Assembly (NCBI RefSeq): GCF_019175365.1
Contig: NZ_CP059572.1
Span: 4,092,001 to 4,156,000, forward strand
Direction: 5' to 3'
DNA: 64,000 nt
Origin: Actinomadura graeca
GTDB lineage: Bacteria; Actinomycetota; Actinomycetes; Streptosporangiales; Streptosporangiaceae
Shown here: one piece after another, positions 27,949 to 37,362 of the stretch
Numbering within the stretch: position 1 is the first letter of the stretch
Layout: every line of letters starts with the position of its first letter
Translations under genes and position numbers: made by a program
The notes under the pieces: model-generated
What the model was told of the DNA's origin: nothing
Database searches by the model: none
Seen by the model: the letters and a program-made list of their open reading frames with translations, nothing else

Positions 27949-28305
27949 TCACCCGTACTCGGTAAGCGGCTGGCTAAAGATCAACAAGTGCCCATCGGGT
28001 GTCCGTACGTTGAAGTCGCGCATCCCGTAGGGCCGGTCGGCCAGTGGCTCGACGATGTCGGCGCCGCGGGCGCGCAGCTCATCGTGGCAGGAATCGACGT
28101 CGTCGACGACAACCGTCACCCTGGCCGGGCCGACGCTGCTTTCGGCGTACAGGTGGAACTCGGCGGTGTCGCGGATCACGGCCGCGTAGCTAGGTGGGTT
28201 CTCCCAGGTGAATATGGTGTCGAATCCGAGCACGTCCGTGAAGTACGACCGCGCTGCCTGCACATCTCGGCACGGCAGCACGGGAACCGCCACCCGCATG
28301 ACCAT
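27949..28305 (-). CDS. VOC/glyoxalase-fold protein
   Basis: 118 residues, one vicinal-oxygen-chelate domain: VPVLPCRDVQAARSYFTDVLGFD, VTVVVDDVDSCHDELRARGADI and a C-terminal RTPDGHLLIFSQP with the usual acidic position replaced by Ser. Many such single-domain proteins confer bleomycin-type resistance or have unknown function. It is trapped between the two IS left ends, convergent with the broken hydrolase, and appears intact. Confidence 0.78.
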   Translation of the reverse strand: MVMRVAVPVLPCRDVQAARSYFTDVLGFDTIFTWENPPSYAAVIRDTAEFHLYAESSVGPARVTVVVDDVDSCHDELRARGADIVEPLADRPYGMRDFNVRTPDGHLLIFSQPLTEYG

Positions 28306-28316
28306 TCCGTCACCTT

Positions 28317-29973
28317 ACCTGACTTTGGCTCAAGATCCCTGATCTTGGGTAGGGTGCTGGCTGTTGAGCTGCGGTTTCGTCGTGTGAACGGCGAAAATCT
28401 GCGCACTAAGCGGCCGGGTCTAGGCTGTCTCTCGTGGCGTATGGCGCACGGTGAAGACGGCGTCGGGGGCCAGGGCGGTGCAGATCGTGCACTCCTCGCG
28501 TCGCGGGTCGCGGGACATCGAGCACATCGGCTCGGCGCATGACGATGCGGCGTTGGAGGCGCTCAAGGCGGTGGCGAGGCAGCGTCTGGCTGTGGGGCAG
28601 CCCGAGCTCGACTTTGGCCCGGACTTCGCGGCGTTGCAGGCCGGCAGTGGTGCTGGTGGTGGGCCGCTTGCGATCACGTCGTCGCGGATGGGGTACCTGT
28701 GGGACGCGCTCGGCCACGCCTACCAGCTGTTGGGGTTCGAGAAGGCCGCTGGTGGTGACGAAGTGTTCCGATTACTGGTGCTGGCACGGATCGTCGAGCC
28801 GACCAGCAAGCTGGACAGTCTGCGGGAAGTCGAGGAGGCAGGTTTCGACCCGCTGGCGTACGCGCCCCTCAGCGGCATCTGCCCGCGTTCGCGAAAGAGT
28901 CCTGGCGGCAGAAGTTGGCCGCGGCGTGCGCCCGCACCGCTGATCTGGGGCCGGCGTCACTGGTTCTCTCCGATGTGTCCACCTTGTACTTCGAGACCGA
29001 TGCCGGGGACGGGTTCCGTGAGCCCGGGTTCTCCAAAGAACGCCGCCTGGAGCCGCAGATCACGATCGGGCTGCTCACCGACGCAAGCGGGTTTCCGTTG
29101 ATGGCTAACGCGTTCGAGGGCAACCGAGGCGAGACCACTACGATGCTGCCGACCATCCGTGCGTTCATGGATGCCCACCAGCTGGCTGATGTCACGGTCG
29201 TGGCCGACGCTGGCATGATCTCTGCGGCCAACCAGCAGGCCATCGAGGCCGCGGGGTTGTCGTTCATCCTCGGCGCGCGGATACCCGACGTGCCGTACGT
29301 GGTCCAGGCGTGGCGCCACGAGCACCCGGATGAGCAGATCCCCGACGGGCACATCTTCACCCAGCCCTGGCCTGCCGGCCCCAAGGACCAGCGCCGCGAC
29401 CAGATCATCTACTACCAGTACCGGGCGGACCGGGCTCGGCGCACCCTGCACGGCATCGACGAACAGGTCGCCAAGGCCGAGCAGGCCGTCGCCGGCAAGA
29501 CCGCGGTCAAACGCAACCGGTTCATCCAGCTCACCGGCGCCACCAAGAGTGTCAACCGGACCCTGGAAGCCAAGGCACGCGCCCTTGCCGGCCTCAAAGG
29601 CTACGTCACCAACCTCCCGGACGTCACCGCCGAGTTCGTGATCGACGCCTACCACCGACTGTTCCACATCGAGAAGTCGTTCCGAATGTCTAAACACGAC
29701 CTACGTGCGCGGCCGATCTACCAATACAAGCGCGAGTCGATCGACGCGCACCTGACGGTCGTGTTCGCCGCCCTGGCCGTCAGCTGGTGGATCGAGCAGA
29801 CCACCGGCTGGTCGATCAAGAAGTTCGTGCGCACCACCCGCCGCTACCGCACCATCAACATCCAGGCCGGTGAGCACACCCTCACCGCCGTCGACCCGCT
29901 ACCCGACGACCTCCGCGATGCCCTCACCCGCATCCACGACCGCGGTGCGCACTAATTTGAGCCAAGTCAGGTT
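28317..29973 (+). mobile_element. IS1634-family insertion sequence
   Basis: Left end at 28317 (ACCTGACTTTGGCTCAA, one extra T) and right end at 29957-29973 (TTGAGCCAAGTCAGGTT) form imperfect terminal inverted repeats around a frameshifted transposase. The extra left end at 27075 makes a larger 2.9-kb unit with exact 17-base ends. I saw no target-site duplication for either version. Confidence 0.8.
28451..29955 (+). pseudogene. IS1634-family transposase, frameshifted
   Basis: The N-terminal part (KTASGARAVQIVHSSRRGSRD, LLVLARIVEPTSKLDSL) ends its frame near 28880; the rest resumes in the -1 frame with RHLPAFAKESWRQKLAAACA and runs to 29955 through the DDE-fold core: SLVLSDVSTLYFETD, VADAGMIS and DAYHRLFHIEKSFRMSK. 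The likely true start, near 28436, is also out of frame by one missing base relative to family members. Two indels make an inactive copy more likely than programmed frameshifting. Confidence 0.85.
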
Positions 29974-29975
29974 GA

Positions 29976-30856
29976 AGACGTCAAGTCGCTCTCGCGGGCC
30001 GTAGCGGCGGCAAGGACACGATTGCTCCCGTCCTTCGGTGCCCCCTGCGACGCTCCGCGCGGCCATCTGCGCCGTTCCGGCCTTCGCCTGACGAGCCCGG
30101 CACGAAGGCCCTCACCCCCTGTAACCCAACCCAGCCGGTAGCACACGGGAGTCGGACGTCCCAGCGGTCGCATTTGAGGTGACCACGACACTCCTCGCCG
30201 GGCACCTGCTGCCGCGAACATCCCGGCCAACACCGCACCAGCACCCCGTCCCCTCGGGGAGCGGGTGATCCGGTGGGTGATGCCATCAGAGACGTGCTGC
30301 GATCGAGGACACGTCCCGCAGCACCCGGTCGAGCAGTTCCTTCAGCAGACGATTCTCCAGTTCACGGAGTTGACGCGGCCCCGGCTACGGTGACCGTCGT
30401 CCGGTCCATGGACGAATCGTGCTGAGTGAGTTGATGAGAACAAGGCGGCTGCCGCCGGTTTATTGTGGTTCGTGGGCCGCCGGTGTTCGGACGGTTTTAT
30501 CGGTGAGGACCAGGTCGGCTGCTTGTATTTTCTGATTGCGTCCGATGGATCGAGATGTGGCAGCGATTTGCCGGTAGTGGTGGCGGTCGTGAGTACTGCT
30601 CTTGGGACATGGCCAGGACGGCGTCATCGCTTAGGGGCCGATGAGTGGTGGCGATGTGATGTTCGCGGCTGTTGGGGTGCGCGGTGAGCAAACAGCTTGT
30701 GGGGTTCACTGCGACGATCGGGCATGGTTACCCCGACGCGGTATCGGTACCTCATTCCGGTGAGTTAGCCAGGTCGCAACGGGTGCGGTGTGGGTGGGTC
30801 GGCGGATTGTCCGGGGATATTGATCTAGTGTGCGTGGCGACAATAGTGTGTGGATC
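29976..30856. other. Gene-poor region right of the IS
   Basis: 881 bases without a supported gene, with lower GC near 30430-30800. A short minus-strand frame at 30287-30390 (LRELENRLLKELLDRVL) has coiled-coil character like the end of a transposase OrfA, but it is closed by a stop upstream and is too short to assign. It also contains the AraC promoter region. Confidence 0.4.
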
Positions 30857-31840
30857 ATGGACGTGATCAGTACCGCGGAGGTCTTGGCGGAAGAGCGGTT
30901 CGGCTTCTGGCGTGAGGTGAACTCTAAGCTCTGGGTGCCCTATGAGCTTCGCTGCGACCCGGAGTTGGAGAGCGGCTTCCGGGCTCGTGTCGGTATCAGC
31001 GAGTTCGGTCCCGTGCAAGCGACTTTGATTACCACGATGCCGCACTCGGTCCACCGGACGCCCAAGCTCATACGCCAGGCCGATCCCGACGTGTTCAAGC
31101 TGGGCTGCCTTGTGCGTGGGGACGGCAGGATCACGCAGGACGGCCGCTCTACGAGTTTCACGGTCGGGGATCTGATTCTGTATGACACCTCGCGTCCTTA
31201 TGTGGCCGAGTTCGCCCCGGATGCTCCTCTGAGCCAGCAGTTGCTGCTCCTGCGGTTTCCTCGTTCGCTGCTGTCATTACCACCCCGGGAACTGCCGCGT
31301 CTGAGCGCCGTGCGCATACCGGGCACCCGAGGCGTCGGTGCACTGTCGTCCAAGTTCCTGCTTCAGCTTGCCCGGCACATGCATGAACTCAGCCCGGCCG
31401 ACACTGCCCGGCTGTCCACCCTTGCGCTTGAGGTGCTGACCACGGCCCTGTCCGATGCGCTGGACACGCAGAGCACGGTGCCGCCCCACACCAGGCGGCG
31501 GGCCTTGATGGCCCAAATCCGCGCCTTCATCCGGGAAAACCTGGGCGATGCGCAACTGACGCCGGACACGATCGCCACGGCCCACCACATCTCCCTGCGC
31601 TACCTGCACAAACTGTTCCAGCAGGACGGGCACACTGTTGCGGGCTGGGTCCGCGAGCGTCGCCTGGAGCAGTGCCGGCGCGACCTGGCGGACGCTCGGC
31701 TGGCCGCTCGTCCGATCCATGCGATCGCGGCCCGGTGGGGGTTCACCAGCCCCGCTCATTTCAGTCAGGCGTTCCGCGGCGCCTACGGCCTTTCGCCGCG
31801 CGAGTTCCGCCGGCAGCACACGACAGTGCACGCAGACTAA
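30857..31840 (+). CDS. AraC-family transcriptional regulator
   Basis: 327 residues. The N-terminal AraC-type ligand domain (about 5-190; WREVNSKLWVPYEL, TVGDLILYDTSRPY) resembles the AraC_binding_2 group. The C-terminal double helix-turn-helix spans about 225-325 (LTPDTIATAHHISLRYLHKLFQQDG, AARWGFTSPAHFSQAFRGAYGLSPREF). The ATG at 30857 is preferred; a GTG at 30830 would add nine residues. No strong ribosome-binding site. The target genes are not evident; the secreted inhibitor gene downstream is one candidate. Confidence 0.9.
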   Translation: MDVISTAEVLAEERFGFWREVNSKLWVPYELRCDPELESGFRARVGISEFGPVQATLITTMPHSVHRTPKLIRQADPDVFKLGCLVRGDGRITQDGRSTSFTVGDLILYDTSRPYVAEFAPDAPLSQQLLLLRFPRSLLSLPPRELPRLSAVRIPGTRGVGALSSKFLLQLARHMHELSPADTARLSTLALEVLTTALSDALDTQSTVPPHTRRRALMAQIRAFIRENLGDAQLTPDTIATAHHISLRYLHKLFQQDGHTVAGWVRERRLEQCRRDLADARLAARPIHAIAARWGFTSPAHFSQAFRGAYGLSPREFRRQHTTVHAD

Positions 31841-31934
31841 ACACCTGTGCGTCCTCACGATACGGCAGTCCCAGCAGCGGCCTGCATCCTTTAATCAGAA
31901 AGGGCGTGAGCAACACCACGAACGGAGAATCACT

Positions 31935-32327
31935 ATGGTGAAGCGAAAGGGGATCGCGAGGACCATTCAGGTCGCGGTCCTTGGTGCCGCGGTGCTGGGC
32001 GGGCTCCTGTCCGCTCCCGCGGCAAGTGCAGCGGGCCCGGCTCCGCAGAAACCGGCGGTCCCCGCCGGTGCCGAATGCGATCCGGGGCTCCTGTGCATGT
32101 GGTCCCAGACGAACTTCGGCGGCCTCATCCGCTATCAGTTCACCGCAGTCCCCCCGGGAGACTGCAACAGCTTGTTCGGGTATCCCGTCATGCGGTCGGC
32201 GTACAACCGGACAGGCGTCATCCTGCGCCTGAAGTCCAACTTCTTCTGCACCGGCGACGATTACACCATCGCCAACAACACGGCACTCGGAGACATCACC
32301 GCCCGTTCCATCGGCGGGTTCCCCTAA
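31935..32327 (+). CDS. Secreted peptidase-inhibitor family I36-like protein
   Basis: 130 residues with a clear Sec signal peptide (basic MVKRKGIARTIQ, hydrophobic core, cleavage near ASA-AG about residue 33). The mature domain has four cysteines (CDPG, LCMW, DCNS, FFCT) and the crystallin-like I36 pattern LCMWSQTNFGG, as in Streptomyces metalloproteinase inhibitor SMPI relatives. The ATG follows CGGAGA. It is exported and might inhibit extracellular proteases or interact with the cell surface; the gene stands alone. Confidence 0.8.
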   Translation: MVKRKGIARTIQVAVLGAAVLGGLLSAPAASAAGPAPQKPAVPAGAECDPGLLCMWSQTNFGGLIRYQFTAVPPGDCNSLFGYPVMRSAYNRTGVILRLKSNFFCTGDDYTIANNTALGDITARSIGGFP

Positions 32328-32818
32328 CGATGACTCCGCGGCGGGCCAGTCAGGTGGTGACACGGCGCCCTCCCCGCTCATCAGCCGGAGCGGCGGGGGA
32401 CGGTCCGTGCGCCCGTGCCGGGTCGGCGATCCTCGCGGCCCCGGGTGGACGCCCGGTCAGGCTGAGTTCGGCCGTCCGCGCGATGATGATGATCGACACC
32501 CTCCAACCCACTCCCAGAGCCGCTCTCGAGATCGACTGAGAGCGTTGACGAGATCCCGTTCGATCATGTTGATCGAGCGGGAATTCGTCATTTGGGGGTG
32601 GCGGGATCGCAGAGCGGGCCCGTCGAGGCAGTGGTCGGCGGGGCTCTGGTGGGCGCGGTGGCGACCCGGTCAGGCCCGTGTGCGGGATGGCGGCGAGCTG
32701 GTCGTCTGAGGATCTGGGAGAAGTTCTCGGGCGCTGCGATGAGTTCGGGTCTCGTCGTCGGTATGTAGTGACGAGCTCGCCGGAACAGGCGGGCGAGCCG
32801 ATCACAATGGAGACTCCG
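32328..32818. other. Intergenic, no gene supported
   Basis: 491 bases. Only a hairpin at 32555-32581 stands out; no frame has coding character that I trust. Confidence 0.4.
32555..32581. terminator. Hairpin in intergenic region
   Basis: CCCGTTCGATC-ATGTT-GATCGAGCGGG, an 11-base stem with one G-T pair, followed by AATTCGTCATTT. Possible terminator for the inhibitor gene, though 230 bases away. Confidence 0.4.
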
Positions 32819-33232
32819 ATGTCAGGAAGTCGTGTGGAAGACGAGGCCGCTATCCGGGCCGTGCTGGCTGATTCCTACAAGGCGTGGGAGGCCGGGGACG
32901 CCGACGGCATGGTCGCCGACTACACCGCGGACGCGACCGCCATCATGACCGGCTCGCTCCGCGACGGCCGTGATGTGATCCGCGAGAACATGGCCCTGGG
33001 CTTCGCGGGGCCGCTCAAGGGCAGCTCCACCTTCAACAAGCAGCTCAGCCTCCGTTTCGTCGGCAGGGACGCCGCGATCGTCATCAGCGAATCCGGCATC
33101 CTGTTCGCCGGGGAGACCGGAGAGCCGGACGATCGGCGCAAGGTGAACGCGACCTGGGTCTTCGAGAAGCGGGACGGTCAGTGGCTCATCGCCGCATATC
33201 ACAACAGCCCGGTTCTGGCGCCTGGGCAGTGA
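32819..33232 (+). CDS. SnoaL-like/SgcJ-type NTF2-fold protein
   Basis: 137 residues, NTF2-like fold of the SgcJ/EcaC or DUF4440 type: EAAIRAVLADSYKAWEAGDADGMVADYTADATAI at the start and TWVFEKRDGQWLIAAYHNSPV at the end. Such proteins bind small ligands, and some act as ketosteroid-isomerase-like enzymes. The ATG at 32819 has GGAG eight bases upstream; an ATG at 32807 is in frame but lacks one. It stands alone; substrate unknown. Confidence 0.82.
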   Translation: MSGSRVEDEAAIRAVLADSYKAWEAGDADGMVADYTADATAIMTGSLRDGRDVIRENMALGFAGPLKGSSTFNKQLSLRFVGRDAAIVISESGILFAGETGEPDDRRKVNATWVFEKRDGQWLIAAYHNSPVLAPGQ

Positions 33233-33416
33233 ACCCTTGCGGGAAGGTCGACTGAGGTTTGCCAAGAGCGCCGCCTTGTGAACCCATGGTGATTCGTTGT
33301 CCGAGAGTTGCTCAGCGCCCTGGGCACGGCAGGTTGTCCCTGGAGGCCGGCTCTATTACCTTGCAAATCTGAATGATTACTCTATGTAATCGCTTGTCAG
33401 AGGACCGGGGAGAGTC

Positions 33417-33959
33417 ATGTCGATCAGGCATTTCATGGGCGGCGCCGTTGTGCTGGGCACCGTCGCGGCCGGGGCGTTCGGTGTGGCGGGGACGGCGTCC
33501 GCCGCGACGCCGTCCGCCGTCATCACGGTTCGCGGAGGGGACGGCGGGCACGGCGGGCCGGCCACGGCGCCGGAGCGTGTCCTGACCAACAGCGCGCTCG
33601 TCAGGGCGTCCGAGGCGCTGGTTCGCTCGGCGCGACGGCACGGGAACCAGCGGGTGACGATGGTCATCATGGAACGATCCGGCACCATCCGGCTCGTGAT
33701 CCGCACCCGTGAGGCAGGCCCGCAGACCTTCAAGTCCGCCAAGCGCAAGGCTTACACCGCCGTTGCCTTCGGGCAGCCCACGAGCGCCCTGGCCGGAAAC
33801 GAAACGATCAAGCAGATTCCCGGCACCCTCGTCCTGCCCGGCGGGGTTCCCGTGAAGTACAAGGGCTTCCCCATCGCCGGTATCGGTGTCGGTGGCGCGC
33901 CCGACGGCAGAATCGACGAGGCCATCGCCAACGACGTCCTCGCAGCCATCGGCCACTGA
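33417..33959 (+). CDS. Secreted GlcG/HbpS-like heme-binding family protein
   Basis: 180 residues. A signal peptide (hydrophobic 8-28, cleavage after TASA) precedes a GlcG/HbpS domain: LVRASEALVRSARRHG, VTMVIMERSGTIRLVIR, SAKRKAYTAVAFGQPTS and PDGRIDEAIANDVL. HbpS of Streptomyces is an extracellular heme- and iron-binding redox sensor that works with the SenS/SenR system; no such pair is adjacent here. The heme-ligand Thr of HbpS cannot be verified without alignment. Confidence 0.8.
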   Translation: MSIRHFMGGAVVLGTVAAGAFGVAGTASAATPSAVITVRGGDGGHGGPATAPERVLTNSALVRASEALVRSARRHGNQRVTMVIMERSGTIRLVIRTREAGPQTFKSAKRKAYTAVAFGQPTSALAGNETIKQIPGTLVLPGGVPVKYKGFPIAGIGVGGAPDGRIDEAIANDVLAAIGH

Positions 33960-34131
33960 TCAGAGGCCACCGGCTCGTCGTCGTTTTCAAGCTCCCAGGC
34001 TGGGGTGGGGCCGCAGCAATCGCGGCCCCGTCTCGGTCTGGTTGCTCTGCGCAGCCTTCGGTGGTGGCGACCGGCGGCGGACGGCTGGCCTGGTTTCACC
34101 GTCCGAGCGGCGATTGCTCAGGTTTTCAGCG

Positions 34132-34335
34132 TCAGTCCGGCAGTCTTCGCCAATAGGCCACCCAGCAACTGAGAAGCACTACAGACACTAGGACGAGAAA
34201 CAGCCAGAGCCACCACACAATGGTCACCAAACCGGTCGCCGTGTTGGAGAGGAACCCAGCAATCACCAGGGCGAAGAAGTTGATGACCGCCCCAAGCAGG
34301 AAGGGAAGCCAGAGGAGTAGCTTGGTACGGCGCAT
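34132..34335 (-). CDS. Small two-span membrane protein
   Basis: 67 residues with two strongly hydrophobic helices (LLLWLPFLLGAVINFFALVI and IVWWLWLFLVLVSVVLL). The ATG at 34335 follows GGAAGG. No family recognised; its base composition is less GC-rich than its neighbours. The region 34336-34480 to its right has no gene. Confidence 0.6.
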   Translation of the reverse strand: MRRTKLLLWLPFLLGAVINFFALVIAGFLSNTATGLVTIVWWLWLFLVLVSVVLLSCWVAYWRRLPD

Positions 34336-34480
34336 GGTGCAGCCTTCCGAAGACGGCGTGGCATTCCCGTCGATAGTGAGTGGCCTAGGCTGAGGTCCTT
34401 CTGAGCGTAACCGACGCACAGCGGACAAGCGGCGGTTTTGGGCTAGGTGGAGGTCAGTGGGTGCATCTGGAGAGCTCAGA

Positions 34481-34534
34481 GGCGTTGTATTGACGTGAAT
34501 GTCGGCGGTTGACCTTGCCCACCGCTCTCAACAG
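34481..34534 (+). repeat. tRNA-3'-end-like repeat, decayed copy
   Basis: GTCGGCGGTTGACCTTGCCCACC resembles the T-arm/acceptor block of copies at 7015 and 20638 with deletions. Its upstream sequence (CTCAGAGGCGTTGT) matches that of copy 1 (CTCAGGCGTTGT), not that of copies A and B. Confidence 0.5.
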
Positions 34535-34537
34535 TGC

Positions 34538-34570
34538 AGACGCCCCGGAGCCGTACGGACCGGGGCGTCT
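34538..34570. terminator. Strong hairpin after tRNA-like repeat; end of aldo-keto reductase gene
   Basis: AGACGCCCCGG-N11-CCGGGGCGTCT, a perfect 11-base stem. It can serve as a tRNA-type terminator on plus and as the terminator of the reductase gene on minus, whose stop is 14 bases away. Confidence 0.65.
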
Positions 34571-34583
34571 GACATCTCGGAGT

Positions 34584-35648
34584 TCAGGTTCGGGCTTCGA
34601 TCTTTTGGTCGGCTCTGGTCGCGTTGCGGATCACCTCGCTGGCGAGCACTTCGTGAGGGGAGCCGAGGTCGATCGCGCTGGCCTCGTCGAGGCGGGCCAG
34701 TTGGGAGTCGGTGAAGGTGATGTCCAGGGCTCCTAGGTTGTCTTCCAGTTGCGTGAGGGTGCGTGCGCCGATGATGGGTGCCGTCACGCCCGGGCTTTGG
34801 AGGGTCCAGGCCAGCCCGACCTGGGCGGGGGTGTGGCCCAGTTCCTTGGCGACCTCCTTCACGACGTCGGCGATGGCGAGGTTGTGTTCGGTGAGCTTGC
34901 CCAAGTCGTAGTTGAAGCTTTTGCGGGTGCCGTCTTCGGTTCGGGCGTTCGACTCGACCAGGTCGTCGCGGTTGTACCTGCCGGTGAGCACTCCGCCGCC
35001 CAAGGGGGAATAGGGGATCACGCCCAGGCCCATTTCACGTGCCATGGGGATCAGGTCGCGCTCCCCGGTGCGCTCGACAAGGTTGTGTTCGATCTGGAGC
35101 GCTACCAGCGGCGACCAGCCGCGCAGGTCGGCGATCGCCTGCATACGGGACACCTGCCAGGCCGGGATGTTGGAGACCCCCACGTACAGGACCTTGCCCT
35201 GCCGGACGAGGTCGTCCATGGCGCGCAGGATCTCATCGACCGGCGTCAGGAAGTCCCACACGTGCAGATAGAGCAGGTCGATGTAGTCGGTGTCCAGCCG
35301 CCGCAGGCTCGTCTCCACCGACGCGAACATGGTCTTGCGGTGATTGCCCCAGGAATTCGGGTCGCCGGGGCGGCGCAGCGTCGAATATTTCGTCGCCAGC
35401 ACCAAACTTTCGCGGTTGTCGCGGGTGAATTCACCAAGCAAGGTCTCTGACGTGCCATTGGTGTAGGTGCTGGCGGTGTCGATGAAGTTGCCACCGCGTC
35501 CGACGTAGAGGTCGAAAAGCTTGCGCGACTCGTCCTGGTCGGTGCCCCAGCCCCATTCGGTGCCGAAGGTCGCCGCGCCCAGTGCCAGCGGCGATACCCG
35601 CAGTCCGGAACGGCCCAGCAGCCGATAAGTGTCGAGGGTGAGCGACAT
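34584..35648 (-). CDS. Aldo-keto reductase
   Basis: 354-residue NADPH-dependent oxidoreductase of the AKR superfamily. The catalytic tetrad is visible: D and Y in FIDTASTYTNG, K in LATKYS and H in YLHVWD; the cofactor loop is SPLGGGVLTGRY and PIIGARTLTQLEDNL. The ATG at 35648 has AGGAGG upstream. It is divergent from an MmyB-type regulator with 117 bases between starts, a common arrangement in which the regulator controls the reductase. Substrate unknown; broad carbonyl reduction is likely. Confidence 0.93.
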   Translation of the reverse strand: MSLTLDTYRLLGRSGLRVSPLALGAATFGTEWGWGTDQDESRKLFDLYVGRGGNFIDTASTYTNGTSETLLGEFTRDNRESLVLATKYSTLRRPGDPNSWGNHRKTMFASVETSLRRLDTDYIDLLYLHVWDFLTPVDEILRAMDDLVRQGKVLYVGVSNIPAWQVSRMQAIADLRGWSPLVALQIEHNLVERTGERDLIPMAREMGLGVIPYSPLGGGVLTGRYNRDDLVESNARTEDGTRKSFNYDLGKLTEHNLAIADVVKEVAKELGHTPAQVGLAWTLQSPGVTAPIIGARTLTQLEDNLGALDITFTDSQLARLDEASAIDLGSPHEVLASEVIRNATRADQKIEART

Positions 35649-35765
35649 CGTGGCCTCCTGTGCTTGAGATCCGTTGTCGGGGCCAGTCTGTGACCGCCGC
35701 GGGCCGCGGGTAAGGGAGAGGAATTCCTGGGAAAGCCAGTCCCACCCTCGCGTAGGCTCGATCAC

Positions 35766-36599
35766 GTGATCCGCACGGTGGACACGACACAGGAGCTGGC
35801 CGCGTTTCTGCGGACCCGGCGCGAACGCCTGGACCCGGACGATTTCGGACTGCCGGCGCGTCGGCGGTCCCGGCGGACCCCGGGATTACGCCGTGAAGAG
35901 GTCGCCGAACTGGCCGGGGTCAGCACCGACTATGTCGTGCGGCTGGAACAGGGGCGCGGGCTGCGGCCCTCGGCGGACGTGGTGGAGGCGTTGTCGCGGG
36001 CGCTGCGCCTGGCCCCCGACGAACGCGCCTATTTGTTCGACCTGGCCCGGCACCGTCCCCGCAATGCCGACAAGCCCGCCACCACCGTGGCGCCGCCGCT
36101 GGCGCGGCTGGTCGCCGACCTGTCGCCGCTGCCGGCCATGCTGCTGAACCACCGGTACGACATCCTGGCCTGGAACGACGAGATCGCGCGGCTGCTCCTC
36201 GATTTCGACACCCTGCCGCCGTCTCAGCGCAATTCGATGTGGCTGTGCCTGATGCATCCGGAGACGCGGGAATTCTATGTCGACCGCGAACGCGTGGTGC
36301 GGGAGGGGATCGCCCACCTGCGCGCCGCGTGGGCGGCGCATCCGGAGGATCAGGCGCTGACCGACCTCATCGCCGAATTCACCGCTGGTGACGAGGAATT
36401 CGCGCGATTGTGGGCCGAAGGGGATGTCCGGGTCAACGGACGCGGGCGCAAGGTGATGCGGCATCCGGAGGTCGGCGTGGTCGCGGTGGACTTCGAGACC
36501 CTCATGCCGCTTCAGGATCCGAATCTGCGGCTGGTGATCTACCGTGCCGCGGACGAGGAGAGCCAGGCGGCATTGGACCGGTTGTGCCCGCCATCGTGA
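35766..36599 (+). CDS. XRE regulator with MmyB-like ligand domain
   Basis: 277 residues. The helix-turn-helix at about 40-85 (RTPGLRREEVAELAGVSTDYVVRLEQGRG) is typical of this family, followed by the MmyB-like ligand-binding domain (about 105-270; PAMLLNHRYDILAWNDEIARLL, VVAVDFETLMPLQDPNLRLVIYRA). It starts with GTG at 35766. Divergently arranged with the aldo-keto reductase, which it probably regulates in response to a lipid-like or small ligand. Confidence 0.93.
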   Translation: MIRTVDTTQELAAFLRTRRERLDPDDFGLPARRRSRRTPGLRREEVAELAGVSTDYVVRLEQGRGLRPSADVVEALSRALRLAPDERAYLFDLARHRPRNADKPATTVAPPLARLVADLSPLPAMLLNHRYDILAWNDEIARLLLDFDTLPPSQRNSMWLCLMHPETREFYVDRERVVREGIAHLRAAWAAHPEDQALTDLIAEFTAGDEEFARLWAEGDVRVNGRGRKVMRHPEVGVVAVDFETLMPLQDPNLRLVIYRAADEESQAALDRLCPPS

Positions 36600-36726
36600 G
36601 GTGATCTCACGCGGTCGCCGTTCGTCATGGTGGTGCGGAGGACCGCGGCCGATATGGAGAAGGCGACGCACTGCGAGTTCTCGATGCCGCAGCCGGTCGG
36701 CGGTGATGTGTGCGGTGAGGGGGCCT

Positions 36727-37269
36727 TCAGCGGCGTGCGTGGCGGATTTTCAGCCGTCCGAAGCCCATGGCTCCGGAGATCCGGATCCTCGGCCCGCCGG
36801 AGCGGGGACGCCGCGGGACCTTGTAGAGGGGGGCCTTCCACACGGTGTGCAGGCCGTCGATATCGACGACCGCGTCGCGCGGCACCGTGATCCTGGCCTT
36901 GCCGGTGCCGAGCCTCAGCTCGATGTCGATCACCTGATGCTCGATGACCGCGCGCGACAGGTCCAGCTCCACCCTTCCCATCGCGGATTCGACGACGAGG
37001 TTCCTGGGCACCCGCCACGCGCCGCGCCGCCGGATCCGTCCGCTGGCGGCGGCGATCGTGGACGGGCCGTCCGGCTGCTCCTCCGGGAGGGAGGTCAGGG
37101 CCGATGCCAGATCACCCTGCGTCCTTGCGGTGAGCACCTGGTGGAGGCGCCCGTCCATCTCCTCGTGCGAGATGCGCCCTTCGGTGAAGGCGTCCTGGAG
37201 GCGTTGCGCGGCCGCGTCGCGGTCCTCGTCGCCGACCAGCGGGGACGGGTCTTCCGGCAGCGAGGTCAC
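36727..37269 (-). CDS. DUF1707 SHOCT-like domain protein
   Basis: 180 residues. The N-terminal DUF1707 domain (GDEDRDAAAQRLQDAFTEGRISHEEMDGRLHQVLTARTQGDL) is followed by a beta-repeat region similar to DUF2154/LiaF C-termini (VVESAMGRVELDL, KARITVP). GTG at 37269 is preferred; longer frames extend through the hairpin of the next gene. Function unknown; DUF1707 proteins are common and often membrane- or stress-linked in actinobacteria. Confidence 0.85.
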   Translation of the reverse strand: MTSLPEDPSPLVGDEDRDAAAQRLQDAFTEGRISHEEMDGRLHQVLTARTQGDLASALTSLPEEQPDGPSTIAAASGRIRRRGAWRVPRNLVVESAMGRVELDLSRAVIEHQVIDIELRLGTGKARITVPRDAVVDIDGLHTVWKAPLYKVPRRPRSGGPRIRISGAMGFGRLKIRHARR

Positions 37270-37325
37270 CGGCCCACTGTAATGCCGCACCGGAACCGCG
37301 GGCGCGCGCCGGGGACCGCGGCGGA

Positions 37326-37349
37326 CCGGGCCCGCAGCGCCGGGCCCGG
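37326..37349. terminator. Hairpin between HAF-repeat gene and DUF1707 gene
   Basis: CCGGGCCCG-CAGCGC-CGGGCCCGG, a perfect 9-base stem just beyond the HAF-repeat gene stop. A second inverted repeat, GCACCCGCTACCC/GGGTAGCGGGTGC at 37356-37400, overlaps the end of that gene. Confidence 0.6.
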
Positions 37350-37362
37350 CTTGGAGCACCCG

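Noticed and set aside
28451..29955. Programmed -1 frameshifting in the transposase
   Set aside because: No slippery heptamer with a downstream hairpin seen, and a second indel near the start suggests decay.
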